Origin: Methylotenera sp. G11
GTDB lineage: Bacteria > Pseudomonadota > Gammaproteobacteria > Burkholderiales > Methylophilaceae
DNA: 64,000 nt
Direction: 5' to 3'
Assembly: GCF_000799735.1 (NCBI RefSeq)
Contig: NZ_JUHH01000001.1
Coordinates: 1,302,001 to 1,366,000 of the forward strand
Shown here: piece after piece, positions 27,401-35,590 of the stretch
How positions within the stretch are numbered: position 1 is the stretch's first letter
Layout of the letters: every line of letters begins with the position of its first letter
Translations under genes and position numbers: made by a program
The notes under the pieces: generated by a model
What the model was told of the DNA's origin: nothing
What the model saw: the letters and a program-made list of their open reading frames with translations, nothing else
Databases searched by the model: none

Positions 27401-30400
27401 CCCGGTCTAAGTCAGTGCTAGTAAAGCTGTCGCTCACATTGTAAACAGCGCTGCCGGCCGCGATGTTTTCATCGAGGGCGACACTGGCGTCTGCGATGTT
27501 AGGCGCGTTGTCATTGAGGTTGTTGACGCTGACCACCACCGCATCACTGGCGCTGTTGCCGTCGGCGTCAGTGACGGTCAGGGTGTAGTTGTAGACGTTG
27601 TCGGCGCCGGTGTCAGCCGGGGCTTCGTAGTCACGGGCGATCATGCTCACCACGCCGGTGGCAGGGTCAACCGTGAACAGTGCGGCGTCGGCGCCGCTTA
27701 AGCTGTACGTCACCGCGCCGATCGGGGTGCCGGTGAGTACCGGGGCGGCGCTGGTGTAGGCGCTGTTCTCGGCCACGGAGGCGTCGGCCTGGCTCAGGCT
27801 GAGTGCGGACACTTCGATGACGTCGGTGACGCTGACCACCACCGCATCACTGGCGCTGTTGCCGTCAGCATCGGTGACGGTCAGGGTGTAGTTGTAGACG
27901 TTGTCGGCGCCGGTGTCAGCCGGGGCTTCGTAGTCACGGGCGATCATGCTCACCACGCCGGTGGCAGGGTCAACCGTGAACAGTGCGGCGTCGGCGCCGC
28001 TTAAGCTGTACGTCACCGCGCCGATCGGGGTGCCGGTGAGTACCGGGGCGGCGCTGGTGTAGGCGCTGTTCTCGGCCACGGAGGCGTCGGCCTGGCTCAG
28101 GCTCAGGGTGGCGGTTTCGATGACGTCGGTGACGCTGACCACCACCGCATCACTGGCGCTGTTGCCGTCAGCATCGGTGACGGTCAGGGTGTAGTTGTAG
28201 ACGTTGTCAGCGCCGGTGTCAGCCGGGGCTTCGTAGTCACGGGCGATCATGCTCACGACGCCGGTGTTGGCGTCAACCGTGAACAGTGCGGCGTCGGCGC
28301 CGCTTAAGCTGTACGTCACCGCGCCAATCGGGGTGCCGGTAAGTACCGGGGCGGCGCTGGTGTAGGCGCTGTTCTCGGCCACGGAGGCGTCGGCCTGGCT
28401 CAGGCTGAGTGCGGACACTTCGATGACGTCGGTGACGGTGACCACGACCGCATCGCTGGCGCTGTTGCCGTCAGCATCGGTGACGGTCAGGGTGTAGTTG
28501 TAGACGTTGTCAGCGCCGGTGTCAGCCGGGGCTTCGTAGTCACGGGCGATCATGCTCACGACGCCGGTGTTGGCGTCAACCGTGAACAGTGCGGCGTCGG
28601 CGCCGCTTAAGCTGTAGGTGACGCTGCCAATCGGGGTGCCGGTGAGGACCGGGGCGGCGCTGGTGTAGGCGCTGTTCTCGGCCACGGAGGCGTCGGCCTG
28701 GCTCAGGCTGAGTGCGGACACTTCGATGACGTCGGTGACGCTGACCACCACCGCATCGCTGGCGCTGTTGCCGTCAGCATCGGTGACGGTCAGGGTGTAG
28801 TTGTAGACGTTGTCAGCGCCGGTGTCAGCCGGGGCTTCGTAGTCACGGGCGATCATGCTCACGACGCCGGTGGCAGGGTCAACCGTGAACAGTGCGGCGT
28901 CGGCGCCGCTTAAGCTGTACGTCACCGCGCCGATCGGGGTGCCGGTGAGTACCGGGGCGGCGCTGGTGTAGGCGCTGTTCTCGGCCACGGAGGCGTCGGC
29001 CTGGCTCAGGCTGAGTGCGGACACTTCGATGACGTCGGTGACGCTGACCACCACCGCATCACTGGCGCTGTTGCCGTCAGCATCGGTGACGGTCAGGGTG
29101 TAGTTGTAGACGTTGTCGGCGCCGGTGTCAGCCGGGGCTTCGTAGTCACGGGCGATCATGCTCACCACGCCGGTGGCAGGGTCAACCGTGAACAGTGCGG
29201 CGTCGGCGCCGCTTAAGCTGTACGTCACCGCGCCGATCGGGGTGCCGGTGAGTACCGGGGCGGCGCTGGTGTAGGCGCTGTTCTCGGCCACGGAGGCGTC
29301 GGCCTGGCTCAGGCTCAGGGTGGCGGTTTCGATGACGTCGGTGACGCTGACCACCACCGCATCACTGGCGCTGTTGCCGTCAGCATCGGTGACGGTCAGG
29401 GTGTAGTTGTAGACGTTGTCGGCGCCGGTGTCAGCCGGGGCTTCGTAGTCACGGGCGATCATGCTCACGACGCCGGTGTTGGCGTCAACCGTGAACAGTG
29501 CGGCGTCGGCGCCGCTTAAGCTGTACGTCACCGCGCCGATCGGGGTGCCGGTGAGTACCGGGGCGGCGCTGGTGTAGGCGCTGTTCTCGGCCACGGAGGC
29601 GTCGGCCTGGCTCAGGCTGAGTGCGGACACTTCGATGACGTCGGTGACGCTGACCACCACCGCATCACTGGCGCTGTTGCCGTCAGCATCGGTGACGGTC
29701 AGGGTGTAGTTGTAGACGTTGTCGGCGCCGGTGTCAGCCGGGGCTTCGTAGTCACGGGCGATCATGCTCACCACGCCGGTGGCAGGGTCAACCGTGAACA
29801 GTGCGGCGTCGGCGCCGCTTAAGCTGTACGTCACCGCGCCGATCGGGGTGCCGGTGAGGACCGGGGCGGCGCTGGTGTAGGCGCTGTTCTCGGCCACGGA
29901 GGCGTCGGCCTGGCTCAGGCTGAGTGCGGACACTTCGATGACGTCGGTGACGCTGACCACCACCGCATCGCTGGCGCTGTTGCCGTCAGCATCGGTGACG
30001 GTCAGGGTGTAGTTGTAGACGTTGTCAGCGCCGGTGTCAGCCGGGGCTTCGTAGTCACGGGCGATCATGCTCACGACGCCGGTGTTGGCGTCAACCGTGA
30101 ACAGTGCGGCGTCGGCGCCGCTTAAGCTGTAGGTGACGCTGCCAATCGGGGTGCCGGTGAGGACCGGGGCGGCGCTGGTGTAGGCGCTGTTCTCGGCCAC
30201 GGAGGCGTCGGCCTGGCTCAGGCTGAGTGCGGACACTTCGATGACGTCGGTGACGCTGACCACCACCGCATCACTGGCGCTGTTGCCGTCGGCGTCAGTG
30301 ACGGTCAGGGTGTAGTTGTAGACGTTGTCGGCGCCGGTGTCAGCCGGGGCTTCGTAGTCACGGGCGATCATGCTCACCACGCCGGTGGCAGGGTCAACCG

Positions 30401-33400
30401 TGAACAGTGCGGCGTCGGCGCCGCTTAAGCTGTACGTCACCGCGCCGATCGGGGTGCCGGTGAGTACCGGGGCGGCGCTGGTGTAGGCGCTGTTCTCGGC
30501 CACGGAGGCGTCGGCCTGGCTCAGGCTCAGGGTGGCGGTTTCGATGACGTCGGTGACGCTGACCACCACCGCATCACTGGCGCTGTTGCCGTCAGCATCG
30601 GTGACGGTCAGGGTGTAGTTGTAGACGTTGTCAGCGCCGGTGTCAGCCGGGGCTTCGTAGTCACGGGCGATCATGCTCACCACGCCGGTGGCAGGGTCTA
30701 CCGTGAACAGTGCGGCGTCGGCGCCGCTTAAGCTGTACGTCACCGCGCCGATCGGGGTGCCGGTGAGTACCGGGGCGGCGCTGGTGTAGGCGCTGTTCTC
30801 GGCCACGGAGGCGTCGGCCTGGCTCAGGCTGAGTGCGGACACTTCGATGACGTCGGTGACGGTGACCACGACCGCATCGCTGGCGCTGTTGCCGTCAGCA
30901 TCGGTGACGGTCAGGGTGTAGTTGTAGACGTTGTCGGCGCCGGTGTCCGCCGGGGCTTCGTAGTCACGGGCGATCATGCTCACGACGCCGGTGTTGGCGT
31001 CAACCGTGAACAGTGCGGCGTCGGCGCCGCTTAAGCTGTACGTCACCGCGCCGATCAGGGTGCCGGTGAGTACCGGGGCGGCGCTGGTGTAGGCGCTGTT
31101 CTCGGCCACGGAGGCGTCGGCCTGGCTCAGGCTGAGTGCGGACACTTCGATGACGTCGGTGACGCTGACCACCACCGCATCACTGGCGCTGTTGCCGTCA
31201 GCATCGGTGACGGTCAGGGTGTAGTTGTAGACGTTGTCAGCGCCGGTGTCAGCCGGGGCTTCGTAGTCACGGGCGATCATGCTCACCACGCCGGTGGCAG
31301 GGTCTACCGTGAACAGCGCGGCGTCGGCGCCGCTTAAGCTGTACGTCACCGCGCCGATCGGGGTGCCGGTGAGTACCGGGGCGGCGCTGGTGTAGGCGCT
31401 GTTCTCGGCCACGGAGGCGTCGGCCTGGCTCAGGCTGAGTGCGGACACTTCGATGACGTCGGTGACGCTGACCACCACCGCATCACTGGCGCTGTTGCCG
31501 TCAGCATCGGTGACGGTCAGGGTGTAGTTGTAGACGTTGTCGGCGCCGGTGTCAGCCGGGGCTTCGTAGTCACGGGCGATCATGCTCACCACGCCGGTGG
31601 CAGGGTCAACCGTGAACAGTGCGGCGTCGGCGCCGCTTAAGCTGTACGTCACCGCGCCGATCGGGGTGCCGGTGAGTACCGGGGCGGCGCTGGTGTAGGC
31701 GCTGTTCTCGGCCACGGAGGCGTCGGCCTGGCTCAGGCTCAGGGTGGCGGTTTCGATGACGTCGGTGACGCTGACCACCACCGCATCACTGGCGCTGTTG
31801 CCGTCAGCATCGGTGACGGTCAGGGTGTAGTTGTAGACGTTGTCGGCGCCGGTGTCAGCCGGGGCTTCGTAGTCACGGGCGATCATGCTCACGACGCCGG
31901 TGTTGGCGTCAACCGTGAACAGTGCGGCGTCGGCGCCGCTTAAGCTGTACGTCACCGCGCCGATCGGGGTGCCGGTGAGTACCGGGGCGGCGCTGGTGTA
32001 GGCGCTGTTCTCGGCCACGGAGGCGTCGGCCTGGCTCAGGCTGAGTGCGGACACTTCGATGACGTCGGTGACGCTGACCACCACCGCATCACTGGCGCTG
32101 TTGCCGTCAGCATCGGTGACGGTCAGGGTGTAGTTGTAGACGTTGTCGGCGCCGGTGTCAGCCGGGGCTTCGTAGTCACGGGCGATCATGCTCACCACGC
32201 CGGTGGCAGGGTCAACCGTGAACAGTGCGGCGTCGGCGCCGCTTAAGCTGTACGTCACCGCGCCGATCGGGGTGCCGGTGAGGACCGGGGCGGCGCTGGT
32301 GTAGGCGCTGTTCTCGGCCACGGAGGCGTCGGCCTGGCTCAGGCTGAGTGCGGACACTTCGATGACGTCGGTGACGCTGACCACCACCGCATCGCTGGCG
32401 CTGTTGCCGTCAGCATCGGTGACGGTCAGGGTGTAGTTGTAGACGTTGTCAGCGCCGGTGTCAGCCGGGGCTTCGTAGTCACGGGCGATCATGCTCACGA
32501 CGCCGGTGTTGGCGTCAACCGTGAACAGTGCGGCGTCGGCGCCGCTTAAGCTGTAGGTGACGCTGCCAATCGGGGTGCCGGTGAGGACCGGGGCGGCGCT
32601 GGTATAGGCGGCATTCTCGGCCACGGAGGCGTCGGCCTGGCTCAGGCTGAGTGCGGACACTTCGATGACGTCGGTGACGCTGACCACCACCGCATCACTG
32701 GCGCTGTTGCCGTCGGCGTCAGTGACGGTCAGGGTGTAGTTGTAGACGTTGTCGGCGCCGGTGTCAGCCGGGGCTTCGTAGTCACGGGCGATCATGCTCA
32801 CCACGCCGGTGGCAGGGTCAACCGTGAACAGTGCGGCGTCGGCGCCGCTTAAGCTGTACGTCACCGCGCCGATCGGGGTGCCGGTGAGTACCGGGGCGGC
32901 GCTGGTGTAGGCGCTGTTCTCGGCCACGGAGGCGTCGGCCTGGCTCAGGCTGAGTGCGGACACTTCGATGACGTCGGTGACGCTGACCACCACCGCATCA
33001 CTGGCGCTGTTGCCGTCAGCATCGGTGACGGTCAGGGTGTAGTTGTAGACGTTGTCAGCGCCGGTGTCAGCCGGGGCTTCGTAGTCACGGGCGATCATGC
33101 TCACCACGCCGGTGGCAGGGTCTACCGTGAACAGCGCGGCGTCGGCGCCGCTTAAGCTGTACGTCACCGCGCCGATCGGGGTGCCGGTGAGTACCGGGGC
33201 GGCGCTGGTGTAGGCGCTGTTCTCGGCCACGGAGGCGTCGGCCTGGCTCAGGCTCAGGGTGGCGGTTTCGATGACGTCGGTGACGCTTAATGTGATTGCG
33301 CTGACAACCGACCATTGCGCGCCATCACTAGCTTGTATGCCATAATTAAAAATATTGGGAGAGATTTCATAGTCATTCTGGGCTACGCCTGCTAAAACAC

Positions 33401-35351
33401 CAGCCGAAGTAATACTTATCTGACCACTATTGTTAATTGAAAAAAATCCATCTGCGCTGGTTTGTGTACCTGTTGCGCTAAAACGAAATGCGGTCACACC
33501 AATATTATCAGTAGCAGTAACCGTAGCAACTAGCGCCCCATCAATTTGATTTTCATCATAATTAAAAGTTTGCGCCAGAATGACCAACGGCTTAGAGCTA
33601 TCAACCGTCACCAATTGCTCTTTTTCCGTGCTGTAGTTAGCACCATCAGAGACACGAAATTTAATTGTACTGGTACTGGTAAGCGCCCCATCCACGATGG
33701 TAGCGCTGTTGCCGCTCAGTTCAGTCACCAATACGTCGCGCCAGCCGCTGATGCCGTTGCTGTATTGCAGGGTTTCGCTGGCATTTAGTGCCGCGCTTAA
33801 GGTGGCATTGATGATGAGGCCGTCGTTGTCGTTGGTGATGAAGTCGCCTGCGATGCCGCTATCTGCACTGATGCTGTTGATAGTGACAGTCTGTGTTGGG
33901 GCTGCAGTATCAATGGTAATTACTTGGCTGGCTGCAGGGCCATAGTTGGTGCCGTCCGAGACGCGGAATTGAATGGTGTTGCTGCTGGTGAGCGCTGCGT
34001 CAGCAAAGGAGACATTAACCGCTGGGCTGCCGGTGATGTTGACGGCGGCTACGGTGTTCCAGCTTGCGCCATTGTTGTTACTATATTGCAGGGTTTCACC
34101 CGCGCCAAGCGCTGCGGACAGGGTAGCGTTGATGGTGAGGCCATTGTTGTCATTAGTAATGAAGTCGCCCGGCGTGCCGCTATCTGCACTGATGCTGTTG
34201 ATGGTGATGGTCTGTGTTGGAGCCACAGTGTCAATCTTGATTACCAATGGCCCGCTTTGGGCGCTCACATTTCCAGCCAAGTCAGTCAACGTGAATGTGA
34301 AGTTATGCGTGCCGTCATTGACCGGAGCATTTGGCGTAAGCGTGCCGGTAACCGGATTATATGTGGATGGCGTTAAGACACCATCTATATAGAGGCTAGG
34401 CGTATCGGTGTATCCGGTACCGATATTGACACCGGGCGTCTTGTCGTCCGTGACAGCTGCGATACTCACCGGGTTCTGGTATGCCCCTGCGTTATCGTCA
34501 TAGCTTGACGGAGCCGCCGGGGTCGCTGGTGCCACGGTATCTACCGTAAAGGTGATAACATTACTTTGTGCGACGGTATTGCCGCCCGCATCATGCAGTA
34601 CATAGGCAAGCGTATGCACACCATCACTCAAAGGCGTTACAGGCGTGAGGCTGTTAGTGGCTGAGTTCCAAACTGATGGCACAATTACACCATCCAGCAG
34701 CAAAACGGGTGTCTGCCCGGCAGCCGGCGGTGCTATCACAAGCGCAGGGACATTATCATCGGTAACTCCCCCATTAGAAATTGCACCTGTGATTACGCCA
34801 ACATCATCCATTGCTGTAGTGGTTACCGACACCGGGGTTATTGTTCCGTCCCCTCTTCCGCTATGACCTCCACCTCCAGTACTTAGTAAAATGAAACCTA
34901 AACCTGCAATACCGCCTAACGTACCTATAGGTGGCTCCTGTGAAGGAGGTAAATATACCCCCTTATCATTGTCATCTTCTTTAGCTGGCGTTTGGCCAGG
35001 CGTATCTTTTGCTATTTCATTACCGGCATTAGCAGCTGTTTCGGTTGCAACAGCATTTATTGGTTCTGAACTGGTACTGATTATTTCCTTTTCCTGTCCC
35101 AGGGTATCATCCCATGACAGTAGCTGCCCTTCTTCCTCACTTGCAGATTGAACATAAAAATCCTTCAGGACATACTCATCGCCTGCAGCGTCTTTAACGA
35201 CCAGATCATTTCCCTTGCGCTTGGTACTGATATCCGCTTTCTTTGTCAGTCTGATAGTGTCACCTTTGGCAACCACCATTTGCTCGCCTTTTGCAAGGTT
35301 AACCACTTTGGCTTGATGCGTCGCGTTAACTACGATCATTTCGATTGTCAT
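21417..35351 (-). CDS. Giant type I-secreted BapA/RTX-type adhesin, 4,644 residues
   Basis: A huge surface adhesin. Residues 1-~75 match the BapA-type prefix (VVAKGDTIRL, NDLVVKDAAGDEYVLKDFY). A linker and glycine-rich stretch follow, then four Ig-like domains (~173-600), a cadherin-like domain, and 19 tandem 101-residue cadherin-like repeats (~692-2,610). Another cadherin-like domain follows, then a DUF1566/C-type-lectin-like segment (~2,880-3,040), SwmB/Ig-like modules, seven EPTP repeats (~3,300-3,625), seven FG-GAP repeats (~3,920-4,385), and an RTX nonapeptide patch (GDGNDTITGNGGADVMYGG, ~4,430) ahead of a C-terminal secretion region. There is no Sec signal, as expected for type I export. 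No canonical LapG TAAG/PAAG site is evident. Transport genes lie just upstream on the same strand. Confidence 0.92.
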   Translation of the reverse strand: MTIEMIVVNATHQAKVVNLAKGEQMVVAKGDTIRLTKKADISTKRKGNDLVVKDAAGDEYVLKDFYVQSASEEEGQLLSWDDTLGQEKEIISTSSEPINAVATETAANAGNEIAKDTPGQTPAKEDDNDKGVYLPPSQEPPIGTLGGIAGLGFILLSTGGGGHSGRGDGTITPVSVTTTAMDDVGVITGAISNGGVTDDNVPALVIAPPAAGQTPVLLLDGVIVPSVWNSATNSLTPVTPLSDGVHTLAYVLHDAGGNTVAQSNVITFTVDTVAPATPAAPSSYDDNAGAYQNPVSIAAVTDDKTPGVNIGTGYTDTPSLYIDGVLTPSTYNPVTGTLTPNAPVNDGTHNFTFTLTDLAGNVSAQSGPLVIKIDTVAPTQTITINSISADSGTPGDFITNDNNGLTINATLSAALGAGETLQYSNNNGASWNTVAAVNITGSPAVNVSFADAALTSSNTIQFRVSDGTNYGPAASQVITIDTAAPTQTVTINSISADSGIAGDFITNDNDGLIINATLSAALNASETLQYSNGISGWRDVLVTELSGNSATIVDGALTSTSTIKFRVSDGANYSTEKEQLVTVDSSKPLVILAQTFNYDENQIDGALVATVTATDNIGVTAFRFSATGTQTSADGFFSINNSGQISITSAGVLAGVAQNDYEISPNIFNYGIQASDGAQWSVVSAITLSVTDVIETATLSLSQADASVAENSAYTSAAPVLTGTPIGAVTYSLSGADAALFTVDPATGVVSMIARDYEAPADTGADNVYNYTLTVTDADGNSASDAVVVSVTDVIEVSALSLSQADASVAENSAYTSAAPVLTGTPIGAVTYSLSGADAALFTVDPATGVVSMIARDYEAPADTGADNVYNYTLTVTDADGNSASDAVVVSVTDVIEVSALSLSQADASVAENAAYTSAAPVLTGTPIGSVTYSLSGADAALFTVDANTGVVSMIARDYEAPADTGADNVYNYTLTVTDADGNSASDAVVVSVTDVIEVSALSLSQADASVAENSAYTSAAPVLTGTPIGAVTYSLSGADAALFTVDPATGVVSMIARDYEAPADTGADNVYNYTLTVTDADGNSASDAVVVSVTDVIEVSALSLSQADASVAENSAYTSAAPVLTGTPIGAVTYSLSGADAALFTVDANTGVVSMIARDYEAPADTGADNVYNYTLTVTDADGNSASDAVVVSVTDVIETATLSLSQADASVAENSAYTSAAPVLTGTPIGAVTYSLSGADAALFTVDPATGVVSMIARDYEAPADTGADNVYNYTLTVTDADGNSASDAVVVSVTDVIEVSALSLSQADASVAENSAYTSAAPVLTGTPIGAVTYSLSGADAALFTVDPATGVVSMIARDYEAPADTGADNVYNYTLTVTDADGNSASDAVVVSVTDVIEVSALSLSQADASVAENSAYTSAAPVLTGTLIGAVTYSLSGADAALFTVDANTGVVSMIARDYEAPADTGADNVYNYTLTVTDADGNSASDAVVVTVTDVIEVSALSLSQADASVAENSAYTSAAPVLTGTPIGAVTYSLSGADAALFTVDPATGVVSMIARDYEAPADTGADNVYNYTLTVTDADGNSASDAVVVSVTDVIETATLSLSQADASVAENSAYTSAAPVLTGTPIGAVTYSLSGADAALFTVDPATGVVSMIARDYEAPADTGADNVYNYTLTVTDADGNSASDAVVVSVTDVIEVSALSLSQADASVAENSAYTSAAPVLTGTPIGSVTYSLSGADAALFTVDANTGVVSMIARDYEAPADTGADNVYNYTLTVTDADGNSASDAVVVSVTDVIEVSALSLSQADASVAENSAYTSAAPVLTGTPIGAVTYSLSGADAALFTVDPATGVVSMIARDYEAPADTGADNVYNYTLTVTDADGNSASDAVVVSVTDVIEVSALSLSQADASVAENSAYTSAAPVLTGTPIGAVTYSLSGADAALFTVDANTGVVSMIARDYEAPADTGADNVYNYTLTVTDADGNSASDAVVVSVTDVIETATLSLSQADASVAENSAYTSAAPVLTGTPIGAVTYSLSGADAALFTVDPATGVVSMIARDYEAPADTGADNVYNYTLTVTDADGNSASDAVVVSVTDVIEVSALSLSQADASVAENSAYTSAAPVLTGTPIGAVTYSLSGADAALFTVDPATGVVSMIARDYEAPADTGADNVYNYTLTVTDADGNSASDAVVVSVTDVIEVSALSLSQADASVAENSAYTSAAPVLTGTPIGSVTYSLSGADAALFTVDANTGVVSMIARDYEAPADTGADNVYNYTLTVTDADGNSASDAVVVTVTDVIEVSALSLSQADASVAENSAYTSAAPVLTGTPIGAVTYSLSGADAALFTVDANTGVVSMIARDYEAPADTGADNVYNYTLTVTDADGNSASDAVVVSVTDVIETATLSLSQADASVAENSAYTSAAPVLTGTPIGAVTYSLSGADAALFTVDPATGVVSMIARDYEAPADTGADNVYNYTLTVTDADGNSASDAVVVSVTDVIEVSALSLSQADASVAENSAYTSAAPVLTGTPIGAVTYSLSGADAALFTVDPATGVVSMIARDYEAPADTGADNVYNYTLTVTDADGNSASDAVVVSVNNLNDNAPNIADASVALDENIAAGSAVYNVSDSFTSTDLDRDGAAITYSITAGNADGIFEINSATGAITIAVGKTLDYETATSHALTVSATDSSLSDTAVITVNVNNIAEITGISLTSATTTTYGNKFALDYDVVAGHGDSVIYSVTFDDAVNVTGSPQLALNIGGITRYATYNGVGSGTNTLQFAYELKADSVTNGVATGEDFDHNGISIDAGSLSLNSGTIASVANASAAAISHSAVADNANARVDAIDIGTGLLTHGIQVEGNWYFYWDTNGDGTTTVIDQAAHDTIDSLFNYDVNGVQNTTVLNADGMYGTTETYRFAASGSYNGYKLALLTYGIGVDGSGNALFPTVPALGDGGVTGETAVANPAVYNDLTAIWDAFNSGINGSAGIPQGWGDSFWSSTPAVGGHVGVNFSGAYVASEMGVTHNYLALQVFSGTEPTVSAVSITSATGAQNNTLNAGDTVYITVNMSQLVNVTGTPQLAINIGGTTVQANYSSGTGSTALVFAYTIQSGQNDANGIAININSLSLNGGSIKNAGGESAILSHSAVADNAGYLVDTSSPAAPSALDLAAADDTEINNDNITSHTSGLTISGTAEAGSTVQLFDDADNDGVIDGGELLATGTAAAFSTGIDISLAAPGSHRVKAIATDAAGNASAASSALDITISSPVLDATTYNSTSLEMATSGAAGWESFTVNGEQYLAEAANAPGAASKIYHWNGAIFVDYESLAGTTGAGVREIESFTISGEQYLATAGNSSLNFYKWNNSTAQFGAAVQTISTTQYANDLESFTINGEQYLAVANYTDGVINPNTNSAIYKWNGSAFVVDQVIATVGVQDWESFTINGKQYLAQTSHYNGAGTSDSNFMLNSKIYEWNGSSFQFLQDIATKGAYDFESFTVGAKQYLAVTNTRLATNFIQDSAIYEWDANTGLFITTPVDLIQTSSAIDFESFTINGAQYLAVANLFDGVSDYSINSTIYKWNAAKNAGAGGFDVLQNIPTIGAIDWESYTLNGEQYLVVANNSNGSNQNQNSVFYRYNILTDRFDLANQVTLNLGTDEDTALTIAIGSGGTSNSLLGNDGALATSLTLENGIYGIVRDASGFEYGRVDVVGSNVVFTPNATADALAEGDIKDVYFTYNNNLGVTNSAVIRIGGLNNDPTDSNASGGTPVITGAGHSLDLDATTAQTLTLTADMIIGGNVHQNESDNSGNSGLQGLGGYNEFTNGVNGWANGTYTFPTLAANFRNQVVVDGTSADTLQLNDEWNSVAGTVTHGGNTYNVYNSRIGNSQILVDNDVRIQQLNVNLVNTAAGNGGFVINGAVADDLSGWSVANAGDVNGDGRDDVIVGAPGLTGTALGKTYVVYGKGDNTAAVELSDVALGVGGFAITTSQASAKNGYSVSAAGDMNGDGLADLLVGAEGYSGSGESFVVFGKVGVGDTTDNVNLDALGAKGFRIYNAATGDLNGRSVSAAGDVNGDGLADLIVGLPGSNYNAVDAGVGVVVYGKANANDVDVSAAFSGTGGFGISNLVSSDMTGYSVSGAGDVNGDGKADVVISIPGSDFNAVDAGVAYVVLGGSFTGHLNVSELTANNAGFIIKNSLATVNDGIGIDGSISYAVSGAGDVNGDGYADLIVGVQFDDDAGTNTGRSYVVFGKSGFADVDLANVANGIGGFAINAETGADANSWSGHSVSAAGDINGDGLADLIVGAPVRDTSFGVDSGRNYVVYGKASGTAVELSQIVLGNGGFAINGQSAGDHTGQSVSAAGDVNGDGFDDLIVGSDRADVGANIDAGRSYVIFGGTHLTGAAAVDYLGTSGANSLAGTTASEIFVAGDGNDTITGNGGADVMYGGRGDDTFVINASNIKALRENLGDIGSDNIDQLARIDGGTGIDTISLLGGSGITLDFTAIKNQAASTPDGGSRIDSIERIDITGSGDNTLRLNVKDVLDMSGMNLFNNANGWVGAALAAGGVDGNGNPINPEQRHQLVIDGDANDAVISSGWGASVGTVTNGGQTYAVYNATGVAAQLLVDTDILSNVNTSIL
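27520..33276 (-). repeat. 19 tandem 303-bp repeats inside the adhesin gene
   Basis: Nineteen in-frame copies of a 303-bp (101-aa) unit lie head to tail. Protein variants are few: VIETATLS or VIEVSALS at the start, DPATG or DANTG mid-unit, GAV or GSV, and one ENAAY. The ETATLS variant recurs near 28103, 29315, 30527, 31739 and 33254, spacings of 1,212, 1,212, 1,212 and 1,515 bp, that is every four or five units. The array therefore also has a higher-order period of 1,212 bp, a sign of block duplication. Copy number in an assembly should be treated with caution. Confidence 0.95.
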
Positions 35352-35449
35352 TTTACTACCCCTAACATTAAGTAATATTCAGTGTGAAGCTATCGGATTT
35401 TTCGGTTACCAATATCATTGATGCATTCAATACAACTACAACATTTTAA

Positions 35450-35463
35450 GGGAATTTTTCCCG
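35450..35463 (-). promoter_or_regulatory. 14-bp dyad operator candidate upstream of the adhesin
   Basis: GGGAATTTTTCCCG (plus strand) ends 98 bp before the adhesin start codon, in the 239-bp gap after the HlyD-type gene. It differs by one base from the site at 40930 and resembles those at 41048 and 48357. The adhesin may therefore have its own promoter in addition to read-through from the secretion genes. Nothing else identifiable lies in this gap. Confidence 0.5.
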
Positions 35464-35590
35464 TTTTTTTCAGCATATCTCGACATAAACTTTCAGTCAA
35501 TCAGTTAGTTTCTTACCACAGGCATTGCAATTGCCGTTTGATTAATCCAAGTAATGAATGGACTACTACATACTTAACATCTATCAAGAA

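Noticed and set aside
27520-33276. CRISPR array
   Set aside because: The period is 303 bp, units are coding and in frame, and there are no unique spacers.
33085-33315. 76-residue His/Arg-rich ORF in the repeat array
   Set aside because: It is an alternate-frame reading of the repeat unit.
35000-35060. LapG protease site in the adhesin N-terminus
   Set aside because: ETAANAGNE is only loosely like TAAG/PAAG, and no LapG or LapD gene is in the window.
34900-35351. Sec signal peptide on the giant adhesin
   Set aside because: The N-terminus is polar and matches the BapA-type prefix; export is by the adjacent type I system using the C-terminal signal.
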